10,376 nt of DNA from Cytophagales bacterium (GCA_014379925.1 JACMKY010000501.1:1-10376); one strand, 5' to 3'; positions 1 through 7,804 are shown, counted from the stretch's first letter. Notes: generated by a model not told the origin, from the letters alone. Translations and numbers: made by a program.

Positions 1-1209
1 GACCAATCGTTTTCCGCGTTGGTAGGCTTCGGCGATCAGAAAGCCGCCCGCACTCCAGGTGCAGTATTGCACCCCAATGGGTGACCGCGTGGTGCCGTGG
101 AAGTTCTCGTAGAAGCCCCATTCCTCCCCGTCGGCATTTTGCTGATTTGCCTCCCTGAGGGAACGCAGCAGTAGGTTGGCCATTTCCGGTTCCCGGTGAT
201 GCACCAGGGCGGCTCCCAGCCAGCCGTTCCACACCGGCCACAACCCCCCGTTGTGAAATTCGTGGGGAATATTACGGAACTCGTAGGCATAATTGTCGGC
301 CAGCTCACCCATCAGGAAATCCCCGTACCCGATGGCCGGATCGAAGGAAGGCAGCAGGAAGGCGCGTTCGGACAGTTGGCGGCGCAGGTAGGCGAGCAGG
401 GTCGCGTTCTGCGCGGCGGTTCCCACGCCCAGCAACAACGCCAGGGCGTTGGCCACCAGGTCGAACTGCGAATACACCTGGGCCGGGTTGAAGCCCATGA
501 GCCAGAAATCGCCCGGTGCTTTTTTGAGCTGATGAACCAGGTTGGGCGCGTACAACTGGGCGGCATCCCGCTGGGCGGCATCCGTCTCCCCGTTCCAGTA
601 GTTCCGGGCGATTGTCTTTCGAATGAGGCCGGCTTTCTCCGACCAATCCGTCCGTCCGTAGTGGCGGCCGGCCAGTTCCAGCGCCCAGACCCGCAGCAAC
701 TGATCGTAGAGCACGTAGCCGTGTTGCACGTATTCGTCGGCCCAGTTTCCGCTTTGCGGTACGTAGAGCAGGTGTTTGCCGTTGAATTCCCAGGCATCCA
801 TCACCGCCAGCGCTTTTTCCACGTTCGTTCGGTAGACTTCGGGCAATTCGTCCCCGTTGGCGTAGGCGGCGTACTGCATCAACCCGATCACCGCCCAGCT
901 CACGTTGTCCACCCGGCCGCAGTTGCCGCCGTAGCTGGCCGCGTGCGTTTGCGGGTCCACGTTCGAAGGAAAGAACCCCGTCGCGTGCTGGTGCGAGAAA
1001 ACGGTCGTGAGCGTGGCGCGGAACGTTCGAATGAGCGGTTCGTCGCCGCTCAGCAAAGCCGCCAGCCCGGTAATTACCCCGTCGCGGGTCCAGACCCGCC
1101 GGTAGTTGGTGACGGCATTCACGCTGGCCACGAAACCATCCGGGGTGGCGGCGTGGCGCAACAACGCCACGCTGCGTTGACGGGCCTCCGAGAAATCAGT
1201 TGAAGCCAT
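1..1209 (-). CDS. GH100-like glycoside hydrolase (amylo-alpha-1,6-glucosidase/neutral invertase type), 3' end beyond the window
   Basis: An open frame of 403 codons starts with ATG at 1209 and has no stop before the left edge, so the protein is C-terminally incomplete, probably by only a short tail. There is no signal peptide, so it should be cytosolic. An (alpha/alpha)6-barrel hydrolase is suggested by WTRDGVITG (residues 40-48, D43 a candidate acid), SGNWADEY (153-160), HNGGLWPVWNGW (319-330) and EEWGFYENFHG (362-372) followed by QYCTWSAGGF. The HNGG-WPV and acidic/aromatic C-terminal blocks resemble those of GH100 neutral invertases, whose substrate is sucrose; related bacterial proteins are usually annotated amylo-alpha-1,6-glucosidase. 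Assignment to the GH100-like group is from recalled motifs; the substrate is inferred. The sugar transporter gene ends 143 bp upstream on the same strand, which supports intracellular hydrolysis of an imported disaccharide or short glucan. Confidence 0.8.
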   Translation of the reverse strand, partial: MASTDFSEARQRSVALLRHAATPDGFVASVNAVTNYRRVWTRDGVITGLAALLSGDEPLIRTFRATLTTVFSHQHATGFFPSNVDPQTHAASYGGNCGRVDNVSWAVIGLMQYAAYANGDELPEVYRTNVEKALAVMDAWEFNGKHLLYVPQSGNWADEYVQHGYVLYDQLLRVWALELAGRHYGRTDWSEKAGLIRKTIARNYWNGETDAAQRDAAQLYAPNLVHQLKKAPGDFWLMGFNPAQVYSQFDLVANALALLLGVGTAAQNATLLAYLRRQLSERAFLLPSFDPAIGYGDFLMGELADNYAYEFRNIPHEFHNGGLWPVWNGWLGAALVHHREPEMANLLLRSLREANQQNADGEEWGFYENFHGTTRSPIGVQYCTWSAGGFLIAEAYQRGKRLV

Positions 1210-1356
1210 GAGAGTTAATGAGTCGATGAGTTTATGAGTTGAAAGTCAGATGAATAAGTAGGTAGTTAAGTTCGTCACTCATCCAACTCATACTATCCGA
1301 TTGCTAAATTTTATCTTCCCCTTTTTACTCATAGACTCCCTTACTCATAAACTCAT
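1210..1356. repeat. ATGAGT/ACTCAT octamer array with a 14-bp inverted repeat
   Basis: The spacer between the transporter and hydrolase genes carries ATGAGT at 1218, 1226 and 1234 (8-bp period) and its complement ACTCAT at 1277, 1286, 1327, 1343 and 1351 (the last group again on an 8-bp grid). ATGAGTTTATGAGT at 1226-1239 is the exact reverse complement of 1343-1356, so the two clusters could pair across about 100 bp. The right cluster runs into the last codons of the transporter and contains its stop codon. Function unknown; mRNA processing, attenuation or simple slippage expansion are all possible. Confidence 0.75.
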
Positions 1357-2723
1357 AAACTTTCCTTTCGACTTGTCCCCACGAACAGCACGCTGGCGGC
1401 GGCGGCCAGCAGGAGGGCACCGGCCAACCGGATCACGTTTTCGGGACGGGAGTTGAGCAGGTGGGTATATACCCACGAAAAAGTCAGCGTTTGCAGCAGC
1501 ATCGGGATCACGATGAACATGTTGAAGATGCCCATGTACACCCCGGTTCGCTCCTTGGGAATGCTGCCCGCCAGCATCACGTAGGGCGTGCCCATCATGC
1601 TGGCCCAGCCGATTCCCAGGCCAATCATCGGGAATATGAGCAGGTTGGCGTCGTGGAGGAAAGGCAAGGCCAGCAAGCCGGCCCCGGCCAGGGCCAGACT
1701 GCCCATGTGGACGAGCTTGGGTCCGGCCTTCCGGGCCAGGGCGGCCAGCAGGAAAGCGCTGCAGAAGGTGACGATGTTGTAGGTGCCGTTGACCCGCCCC
1801 GTCAGCAGTTGCGCCTGGCTGAAGCCGGTTGATCCCTGGTCGGCCGTGCCGAAGATGGTGCTGGCCAGGCAGAGGGTGATGTATTGCCAGTAGCAGAACA
1901 TGGCGTACCAGGTAAAGAGCATCATCAGGGCCAGTTGCCGCATGGTCAGGGGCATGTGTCGGATGGCATCGGCAATTTCCCGGAACGTGTGGCCCAATCC
2001 CTTCGGCTTGCTTTTGATGTCGTCGATTTCCGCTTCGCTCAACGGGTGTTCCTTGGTGGTGAGCACCGAATACAGGACCGCGCTGATGGAGGCCACGGCA
2101 CCGATGATGAAGGCGGCGTAGGTGGTGTAGGTGATGTTGTTGGTGCTGCGCGCGTTCGGATCCACCAGGCTCAGGTACACCAGCACCGACGGGGTGAAGT
2201 TGGCCAGCGTGATGCCCAACCCGGTGAAAAAGCTCTGGGTCAGGAAACCGATCGAGTGCTGCTCCGGGCGAAGCTTGTCGCTGATGAAAGCCCGGTAGGG
2301 CTCCATCGTGATGTTGTTGGCGGCGTCCAGGATCCACAGCAACCCGGCCGCCATCCAGAGCGCGCTGCTGAAGGGCATGGCAAACAGGCAAACGCTGCAA
2401 ATGACGGCCCCGACCAGGAAGTACGGGGTTCGGCGGCCCCACCGGCTGAGGGTGCGGTCGCTCATCGCCCCGATGATGGGCTGAACCAGGAGGCCGGTCA
2501 TGGGGCCGGCCAGCCACAGGAAGGGAAGCGTGTCGGGGTCGGCGCCCAAATACGAATAGATGGGGCTCATGTTGGTTTGCTGGAGGCCGAAGCTGTACTG
2601 GATGCCGAAGAACCCGAAATTCATGTTGAGGATCTGCCAGAAGGCGAGCCGGGGCTTGGGCAAGGACACCGGCGGTTTGCCGGCCGCCGACGTAACCGGG
2701 TCTTTCGGGGTGGTTTCTAGCAT
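1353..2723 (-). CDS. MFS sugar transporter, SLC45/sucrose-permease-like
   Basis: This 456-residue protein, with ATG at 2723, has the length and hydrophobic pattern of a 12-helix major facilitator, with a soluble N-terminus of about 25 residues and a polar central loop at about 222-250. The loop between helices 2 and 3 has the MFS signature GAMSDRTLSRWGRR (85-98). The blocks LDAANNITMEPYRAFISD (132-149), GIGWASMMGTPYVML (370-384) and RTGVYMGIFNMFIVIP (392-407) fit the SLC45/GPH-like sucrose and maltose carriers. In that family, proton-coupled uptake of sucrose, maltose or related sugars across the inner membrane is usual; the substrate here is inferred. The hydrolase gene follows in the same direction, so the pair probably forms a transport-hydrolysis unit. 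No clear Shine-Dalgarno site or -7 promoter box is seen upstream. It is intact. Confidence 0.88.
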   Translation of the reverse strand: MLETTPKDPVTSAAGKPPVSLPKPRLAFWQILNMNFGFFGIQYSFGLQQTNMSPIYSYLGADPDTLPFLWLAGPMTGLLVQPIIGAMSDRTLSRWGRRTPYFLVGAVICSVCLFAMPFSSALWMAAGLLWILDAANNITMEPYRAFISDKLRPEQHSIGFLTQSFFTGLGITLANFTPSVLVYLSLVDPNARSTNNITYTTYAAFIIGAVASISAVLYSVLTTKEHPLSEAEIDDIKSKPKGLGHTFREIADAIRHMPLTMRQLALMMLFTWYAMFCYWQYITLCLASTIFGTADQGSTGFSQAQLLTGRVNGTYNIVTFCSAFLLAALARKAGPKLVHMGSLALAGAGLLALPFLHDANLLIFPMIGLGIGWASMMGTPYVMLAGSIPKERTGVYMGIFNMFIVIPMLLQTLTFSWVYTHLLNSRPENVIRLAGALLLAAAASVLFVGTSRKESL

Positions 2724-2755
2724 CGGGCTGAATAGTTTTGGTTGATGAAGGTTTT

Positions 2756-2800
2756 TACCTCCCCCTAATCCCTCCTACAATTGGGAGGGAGAGGGCCGGG
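2756..2800. repeat. REP-like hairpin repeat
   Basis: The stretch contains CCCTCC (2770-2775) and GGAGGG (2784-2789), forming a short stem around an AATT-centred loop, followed by GAGAGGGCCGGG. From memory, sequences of this CCCCTAA-CCCTCC...GGGAGGG-GAGGGCCGGG type occur as dispersed intergenic repeats in many Bacteroidota genomes. It lies just upstream of the transporter gene on that gene's 5' side. There is no adjacent T-run that would make it a terminator. Confidence 0.55.
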
Positions 2801-2880
2801 TATTGATCACCATTGCTGGCTACCAAGGCAAAGGCGTACCGCAAAGCAACCCGCCAAGTAGCAGAAAAATCCCGGTACCC

Positions 2881-2968
2881 GCAAGGGTTTCGTTCGTTTT
2901 TCCCGGGAAAGAATCCGCCTTGATGGTTGATAGTCCAGCAAGGTCTCGTTCATTTTCCCCGGAAAATG
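2881..2968. repeat. Imperfect direct repeat, two copies of about 31 bp
   Basis: Copies at 2881-2911 and 2938-2968 share a GCAAGG start, a CGTTC core and a TTTTCCC-GG-AAA palindromic centre, with a few substitutions. The unit period is 57 bp, a multiple of three, so on the minus strand the copies fall in the same frame and give related peptides (FSGENERDLAG and FPGKTNETLAG). This suggests an internal duplication in a once-translated sequence, or a duplicated binding site. Confidence 0.5.
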
Positions 2969-3168
2969 CCCCGTTTTTAAAGCGTAAAACGGAGGCATCC
3001 AGCTCCGTAATTCCCGCTTGACAGGCGTTCGGATCGGAGCCCAGGGAAACGGTGAAGTCGGCTTTGGGCGCAATCACGCTTGTTGCGTTATCCGACGGGG
3101 CAACGGCGACCGATCTTCCCGTGGATAACTCCCACGTTGGTGGTGGTTTTGTGGGTTAGGCTTACTGG

Positions 3169-4470
3169 CTATTCGCTGGTAGGTAAGGGACCAGGATTGT
3201 GGTGTCTCAGGTAATTATTTACAATGCTTACTGCTTTACCAACGCCGTTTTCTGCCTTCAGTTTCTTACCTAATTTTGATGCTTGAGCGATAACTTTTTG
3301 GTCCAAGGCTGATTTTATGGCGTTGGCTAATTTTTCGGCGCTTAAATTTTTTCTAAAGACGGGTTGTGGGCCCACCCCAAGTTCGTACACCCGTCTACCC
3401 CAGGCCGGTTGATCCGCCGAATGGGGAATAATGACGGTGGGTTTACCGGCGTGAAGACCGGCGGCGGTAGTGCCCGCCCCTCCGTGGTGAACAACCGCCG
3501 CCATTCGGGGGAAGAGCCAGGAATGGGGAGCACTTTCGAGTAAAAAAACGGTTGAAGGCAAAGCATCATTCGCGGGAAGGCGGTTCCAGCCCAAGGCAAT
3601 TACCGCCCGCTGTTTGGCAAGCGCCAAGGCTTCCAGGACGGTGCCAATGGTTTCCCTGAAGGTAGAAAGGTCTTTTATACTCCCGAATCCTACGTAAACG
3701 GGTGGAACGCCGGACTCGATGAAATCCACCAGATCGGCCGGGGGTGTCCAGTTCGGTTCGCTTTCTAAAATCCAGTTGCCCGTTACTTCAACATTGGCTT
3801 CCCAATCTTTGGGTTTGGGAAATAATTCCTCGCTGTATCCGTAGATGACGGGCATTCCGCTCGAAACTTGCAACTTGGTTGGTGGTACCCGCGTCACTAC
3901 CTTGGGTTTGGCTTTGTTTTCCCAAAACGCTTTCAGTGCCGATCGGGAGAGGAACCAAAAAGCCCGTTCGAAAATAAAATGGGTGGCTAAATTGTACAGT
4001 TTCCCCAGGCGGGGTCCGTTGTAAAACAGAATGGATGGATACGCTTTGGTAGCACTCACCGGAAATGGACTGGCCATCAGGCTGGGAATTTTCAACTCCT
4101 TGGCAATAAAGTAGCCATTTGGCATCCCGGGATGATAGATAATGGCATCCGCATCCAGGCAAGCTTGCCATACCTCTTCCTGAATGGCTACCATCATTTT
4201 CTTTAATTTTCTTGATCCACTCAGGTGACTCCGAAAAAATTTGATTGGATTATCGCCTTTTGTCATTTCCTGCATTTCCTGCTCTTCCATCATTTTCTGA
4301 ATGTCCACATTCAGCGCGTAGTACGCGAGTCCGAAACTTTTAACGAATTCCTCGTCGTTTTTTGAAGAAATTAACAAAACGTCGTAACCCGCATTCTTTA
4401 ATCCCAAAGCGAGCGCAACGAAGGGTTGCAGATCACCCCGGGTACCCAACGTCATAATGGCTATCTTCAT
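3169..4470 (-). CDS. UGT80-like GT1 family glycosyltransferase (GT-B fold)
   Basis: This 433-residue protein starts with ATG at 4470. A GAGG element about 10 nt upstream could act as a weak ribosome site. The N-terminal domain opens with MTLGTRGDLQP (6-16), the signature of the sterol glucosyltransferase/UGT80-type group. The C-terminal nucleotide-sugar domain has PHSWLFPRMAAVVHHGGAGT (315-334), with the HHGGAGTT donor-phosphate motif, and the DQPAWGRR block (353-360). The family transfers a sugar from UDP- or TDP-sugar to a hydrophobic acceptor such as a sterol, lipid, macrolide or carotenoid; the acceptor here cannot be told. No signal peptide or membrane segment is seen, so it is cytosolic or membrane-peripheral. 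Base composition is clearly more AT-rich than the genes on either side, compatible with separate acquisition. It lies 63 bp downstream of the heparinase-like gene and may share its transcript. Confidence 0.9.
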   Translation of the reverse strand: MKIAIMTLGTRGDLQPFVALALGLKNAGYDVLLISSKNDEEFVKSFGLAYYALNVDIQKMMEEQEMQEMTKGDNPIKFFRSHLSGSRKLKKMMVAIQEEVWQACLDADAIIYHPGMPNGYFIAKELKIPSLMASPFPVSATKAYPSILFYNGPRLGKLYNLATHFIFERAFWFLSRSALKAFWENKAKPKVVTRVPPTKLQVSSGMPVIYGYSEELFPKPKDWEANVEVTGNWILESEPNWTPPADLVDFIESGVPPVYVGFGSIKDLSTFRETIGTVLEALALAKQRAVIALGWNRLPANDALPSTVFLLESAPHSWLFPRMAAVVHHGGAGTTAAGLHAGKPTVIIPHSADQPAWGRRVYELGVGPQPVFRKNLSAEKLANAIKSALDQKVIAQASKLGKKLKAENGVGKAVSIVNNYLRHHNPGPLPTSE

Positions 4471-4533
4471 GCTCGGTTACCTCGGAAGACACGTTAGCTC
4501 GTACCTGATTTCTCAACTATTTTTTACTCTTGA

Positions 4534-6408
4534 TCAGCGCGGCCACTTTTGCAAGGGTTGTACTTTTTGGGTCGCCTTCTTTTCCGCGTTTTCGGGCACG
4601 AGCAATACCGTGAGTGCCCCCTTCGTGGACGGCATCTTTACTTCAAAGCCCACCAGCACGGTGCCCGGATTGGGGGCGTCGTAGTCGTGCGTCGGATCGG
4701 TGGGCCAGGTTCTCAGGGTGGCGTTGGCCGGTTCCCGAACCCGGAGAATCAGCTTTTTCCCGTCTTTGGTGAGCTCCGCCCGGTCTTTGCCGGTGATCTT
4801 CACCGTCGCCGCCGTTAACAGCGTCCAGCGCACCGTCGTGGCGGCGGGCAGCGTCTCAACTTCATCCCGGACCACCACGTATTCTCCGGCCACAATGGCG
4901 ACTCCCCGGTTGGCTTTCAACAAAGCGCCCTGGTACACCTCCGTCACGTCGGTGGTCGCGTTGACGAAGGAAGCCTGGTCCGAAAAACCGGTAATGGGGG
5001 CGTAGCCGGCCACTTTTTGCAGCTCGTCGTTCACGGTAAGGGTGTTGTGCACCCGGTTGCTGTAACGGAATACCTGCCAGCGTTGGGAATCCTGATTCCG
5101 GTCCCACAGCTTCACCCCTTTGGACTCCAGCGAGTTGTAATCCTGCATACCAAAATCCATGGCCCACCGCACGCCGTTGGCTTCCATGACGAACGAGCCG
5201 ACGTCCATGTGCGCGTGGTTGACGGAAGGCGAGCCGCCCTTCAGGCCCACGTAGATGGCATTCGGATCGGACCAGGAGGAGCGCAGGAGCGCCACCGGGG
5301 TTTTGCCTCCCCCCACCCACACCCTGGATTCGGGTTCGGTAATGGCGTCCATCCCCATCCCGCCCCCCCAGACCAGGAGGGCCGGCAGCAGCCGGTTCCG
5401 AAGGTGCGCGCCCGGTTCGTCGTCCATCAAACGCCGCCGCTCCACCCACAACAAGGAAGGGTTCTTCAACTTGCCGGCAAACCAGAACATGGCCGGTTGC
5501 AGCCCGCCGCCCAGCCCGGAATCGGAGTAATTGAAGCAATCGCCCGAGGGCCCCGTCATGTTTTCCAGGTACGCCGCCGTTTTCAGGAACCCGGGTTTGT
5601 CGGTCAACCCGAAATCGTTGCCGAACGCTTTTTCCAGGGCACTGATGAGCATGACGTTGAAACTGGTTCCGTAGCCCCAGTATCCGTACCCTTCCGGGTA
5701 AGCCCCGTCCGGACCGTAATCTTCCATGGGCAGCCCGATGGTTTCCAGGGCCCGGTTGATGATTTTGCGGGCCAGTTCCGGCTGATCTTCGTAGATGGCC
5801 ATCGCCCCGTAGGTCATCCCGGCGTTGCAGACCTGGTTCCAGTTGTGGCTGGCCTTTAACCAGTTGTTGTGGGTGGAGTCGAGCGAAGGGGCCAGCCCTT
5901 TTTTCAGGATCGCCTCCCGGATGACGAACCGTGACTTTTCGGGCAAGGCGTCGTAAAGCCAGTCGTAGCCAATGGCCACGGCCATGGTCATTTCGGCCAC
6001 GTCCAGGAAGTGCGACGGATTCCAATCGCGGAAAGCCGCCACGGCCAGCAACTCCCGTTCGGCCCGGGTCAGGTATTTTTCCTCCCGGGTCAGGCGCCAG
6101 GCGTAGGAGAGATAAAATACCCGGCGCAGGCATTCCCGGGATTTGTCCAGCAGCCGGCGACCGGTTTGAATTCTTTCCACCGGCGCCACCGCCAGCAGCC
6201 GGTCGCATTCGGCCAGTACGGCCCGGTGCAGTTTTCCCCACGTCTCATCCGATCCGGTGGTTTGCCGGATGGCTTCCTCCTCACCCTTCAACAACAGGAT
6301 CCGCGGGTGGCCGGGAAGTTTCGCCGCCCCCAACTGATCAACCTGCGCCGTTGCCGAAGCGGTTATCAGGAGCAGGGACGCAACTGCAATGAAGGAGTGG
6401 GTTTTCAT
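4534..6408 (-). CDS. Secreted heparinase II/III family protein (polysaccharide lyase-like)
   Basis: This 624-residue protein with ATG at 6408 begins with a type I signal peptide (MKTHSFIAVASLLLITASATAQ, cut likely after residue 22), so it is periplasmic or exported. An N-terminal alpha/alpha-toroid follows (about 30-350), with NNWLKASHNWNQV (181-193) and YGPDGAYPEGYGYWGYG (231-247). The heparinase II/III beta-sandwich domain (about 365-620) has the conserved NHAHMDVGSFV (397-407) and the VHNTLTVND segment (453-461). These match the layout of lyases that cleave uronic-acid-containing polysaccharides by beta-elimination, using Asn/His/Tyr residues. The actual substrate (glycosaminoglycan, alginate or exopolysaccharide) is not resolvable. 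No SusC/SusD pair is in view, so it is not part of a visible utilization locus. No Shine-Dalgarno site is present, which is common in Bacteroidota. Confidence 0.88.
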   Translation of the reverse strand: MKTHSFIAVASLLLITASATAQVDQLGAAKLPGHPRILLLKGEEEAIRQTTGSDETWGKLHRAVLAECDRLLAVAPVERIQTGRRLLDKSRECLRRVFYLSYAWRLTREEKYLTRAERELLAVAAFRDWNPSHFLDVAEMTMAVAIGYDWLYDALPEKSRFVIREAILKKGLAPSLDSTHNNWLKASHNWNQVCNAGMTYGAMAIYEDQPELARKIINRALETIGLPMEDYGPDGAYPEGYGYWGYGTSFNVMLISALEKAFGNDFGLTDKPGFLKTAAYLENMTGPSGDCFNYSDSGLGGGLQPAMFWFAGKLKNPSLLWVERRRLMDDEPGAHLRNRLLPALLVWGGGMGMDAITEPESRVWVGGGKTPVALLRSSWSDPNAIYVGLKGGSPSVNHAHMDVGSFVMEANGVRWAMDFGMQDYNSLESKGVKLWDRNQDSQRWQVFRYSNRVHNTLTVNDELQKVAGYAPITGFSDQASFVNATTDVTEVYQGALLKANRGVAIVAGEYVVVRDEVETLPAATTVRWTLLTAATVKITGKDRAELTKDGKKLILRVREPANATLRTWPTDPTHDYDAPNPGTVLVGFEVKMPSTKGALTVLLVPENAEKKATQKVQPLQKWPR

Positions 6409-6563
6409 ACGAAAAGGGTGGTTGGTCGGGGCGGAATTGGCGGATTTGGTTGTGGCCTGGGCCGCTCGATGCGGCAGGTCATCGTTTTCGTGGCGTTGCT
6501 GACCACCCGTAGGTGGCGCCGTCGCTGGTCTTTACGGAAGTCCCCCAATTTATACCAGTATCA

Positions 6564-6577
6564 AGTAGTCAGTAGTC
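6564..6577. repeat. Tandem AGTAGTC heptamer
   Basis: There are two perfect copies of AGTAGTC (6564-6570 and 6571-6577), followed by a degenerate AGCAAGT. A similar AGTCAGTAAGTAGTC stretch abuts the stop codon of the lipoprotein gene at about 8787-8801. Confidence 0.6.
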
Positions 6578-6609
6578 AGCAAGTAAAATGCTGTCTTCCA
6601 GTTTTTTAA

Positions 6610-7095
6610 GATTGTACTACTGCGTCATTGGAATTTCGTCTTGGTGTTAATGCCGACTTGGATGCAGCGTATATTTCTGCGGGATTGGAGCTGAAAGAAA
6701 AAGGCAAGTGTCTTAACAATACTACAAAGAAAAACCAACTGCTGGCCGGCCGTGGCAAATTATTGCTTTTGCAGGGGGCTTTTTAACGGTACAATCTAAA
6801 AGTCCAGGGGTTTGATGGAGCATCGGCGTTGCCGCCGCAACCCGGCGATGGCAACGGTTTCGGGTGTTGCGGGCGGGGCTTGATGGGGTATGCTTTCGGA
6901 AAAGCGATCCTTGCCGGCGATGCATTCAAAACGCCCTTGTTGCTGGCAAGTTCGGGTCTGGTGGGGGCGGATGCGCTTTTCAACGCTTCGGTAAACAAAA
7001 GTCTCTACGAAGCCAATGGGCATTACAACGGCAGAAAACCAGGCTTTCTGCTGCATCCTGCCCATACCGGCACTGGATTGGCGATGGAATTTTAG
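6610..7095 (+). pseudogene. Possible decayed coding region (two adjoining open stretches)
   Basis: After a TAA at 6607-6609, a 58-codon open stretch runs to TAA at 6784-6786. It has no ATG; TTG at 6628 is possible. Its peptide looks protein-like, for example GVNADLDAAYISAGLELKEK. Immediately after, another frame is open from 6787 to a TAG ending at 7095, with gene-like residue usage (FGKAILAGDAFKTPLLL; SVNKSLYEANGHYNGRKPGF). Neither has a normal start, a ribosome site or a family I recognise. Two adjoining stretches with plausible composition suggest one or more broken genes, but chance open frames in GC-rich DNA remain possible. Confidence 0.3.
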
Positions 7096-7346
7096 AAACT
7101 TCGCTCGGCAATCCTGCGTTTGGTCTGACCATTCGATCCGCCCGTGCTTGGTGGCAAATTCACGGTAACGCTTTAACCTTTGTTTAGTTTATGAAGTTTC
7201 GAAGAAGTTTCGTCGGTGTTTGTGTGAATAATTGGCTCTTTAGTATCCGCTTTGTGAACAAATCTTTAAATCAATCAATACCGCCAACAAATGAGCCGAA
7301 CCCTGGGTATATCCGCTGTGTAACTTTTCACTTAATAAAAAATCCC

Positions 7347-7754
7347 ATGAACATCGTAGAGACCGCCGTTGCTAACGGCTCATTCAAAACATTGGTAGCC
7401 GCCGTAACCGCTGCCGAACTGGCAGGAACTTTGAGCGGTAAAGGGCCTTTTACCGTTTTTGCTCCGCTTGATGAGGCTTTTGCAGCATTGCCGGCTGGTA
7501 CCGTAGAATCCCTGGTAAAACCGGAAAGCAAAGAAAAATTACAAGGCATTCTTACCTACCACGTGGTAGCCGGCAAAGTAATGTCTACTGATTTATCCGA
7601 CGGAATGGTAGCCAAAACGGTGAATGGTGCCGAAATTACTGTCCATCTGAAAGGCGGTAAAGTGATGATTAATGATGCCGAGGTGGTAATGCCAGACGTA
7701 GAAACTGACAACGGCGTAATTCACGTTATCAACAAAGTCATTATGCCTGCTTAG
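7347..7754 (+). CDS. Fasciclin (FAS1) domain protein, short cytosolic form
   Basis: The protein has 135 residues. The frame is open further upstream (ATG at 7191), but the extra 52 residues have no domain character, whereas MNIVETAVANGSFKTLVAAV at ATG 7347 is exactly where short single-domain FAS1 proteins usually begin. An A-rich stretch (AATAAAAAATCCC) precedes it, as expected for Bacteroidota initiation. FAS1 landmarks are GPFTVFAPLDEAFAALP (H1 region, residues about 32-48), LQGILTYHVVAGKV (about 67-80) and the final DNGVIHVINKVIMPA (121-135). FAS1 domains mediate adhesion or ligand binding; the role of these compact bacterial forms is largely unknown. There is no signal peptide with this start. 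It is monocistronic, followed at once by a strong terminator. Confidence 0.9.
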   Translation: MNIVETAVANGSFKTLVAAVTAAELAGTLSGKGPFTVFAPLDEAFAALPAGTVESLVKPESKEKLQGILTYHVVAGKVMSTDLSDGMVAKTVNGAEITVHLKGGKVMINDAEVVMPDVETDNGVIHVINKVIMPA

Positions 7755-7776
7755 TAATTTTGCCCACTTACGGATG

Positions 7777-7804
7777 AAAAACCTTGCTTCGGCGAGGTTT
7801 TTTT
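7777..7804 (+). terminator. Intrinsic terminator with UUCG tetraloop
   Basis: The arms AAAACCTTGC and GCGAGGTTTT close on a C(TTCG)G tetraloop at 7787-7792, with one G-T wobble in the stem, followed by a run of seven T (7798-7804). It lies 22 bp after the fasciclin stop. The A-rich 5' arm also gives a shorter U-tract on the opposite strand, so it could be partly bidirectional. Confidence 0.93.

Larger units (their letters stand above)
2724..3168. other. Gene-poor spacer, possibly decayed coding sequence
   Basis: No convincing gene is present. On the minus strand, one frame is open from about 3157 down to a stop near 2820. It contains a candidate GTG start at 3077 and ends in a hydrophobic stretch (GTGIFLLLGGLLCGTP), but it has no family I recognise and no ribosome site. 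Much of its length is made by the imperfect direct repeat listed separately. It may be a remnant of a surface protein with a C-terminal membrane anchor, or chance. Confidence 0.4.
6409..7346. other. Long spacer without an intact gene
   Basis: This is the divergent interval between the minus-strand heparinase-like gene and the plus-strand fasciclin gene. It holds a small hairpin (CCACC 6503-6507 and GGTGG 6512-6516 around CGTA), a tandem AGTAGTC pair, two adjoining open stretches that may be decayed coding sequence, and a tandem 11-bp repeat GAAGTTTCG(AA/TC) at 7193-7214. No tRNA, rRNA or clear promoter was recognised; TAACCTTTG near 7174 has the wrong spacing for the TAnnTTTG box. Confidence 0.5.

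Noticed and set aside
196..1203. Long plus-strand open frame of 335 codons
   Set aside because: It is antisense to the GH100-like gene, rich in Gln, Val, His and Arg as expected for a GC-rich shadow frame, and has no recognisable domain.
1210..1356. CRISPR array
   Set aside because: Units are 8 bp with 2-bp variable parts and opposed orientation; there are no spacer-length intervals and no cas genes.
1345..2517. Second minus-strand frame within the transporter
   Set aside because: Same-strand overlapping frame with His/Arg/Pro-rich nonsense composition; the other frame has clear MFS motifs.
1884..2720. Plus-strand frame opposite the transporter
   Set aside because: Shadow of the well-supported membrane protein; composition is dominated by Gly, His, Gln and Val.
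5017..5859. Plus-strand frame opposite the heparinase-like gene
   Set aside because: Antisense shadow with no family signal; the minus strand has a signal peptide and conserved domain.
6010..6609. Plus-strand frame crossing the heparinase-like start
   Set aside because: Mostly antisense to a real gene, Gln/Arg/Gly-rich, and without a start signal.
7191..7346. N-terminal extension of the fasciclin protein from ATG 7191
   Set aside because: The 52 extra residues match no signal peptide or domain, and the family consensus begins at ATG 7347.
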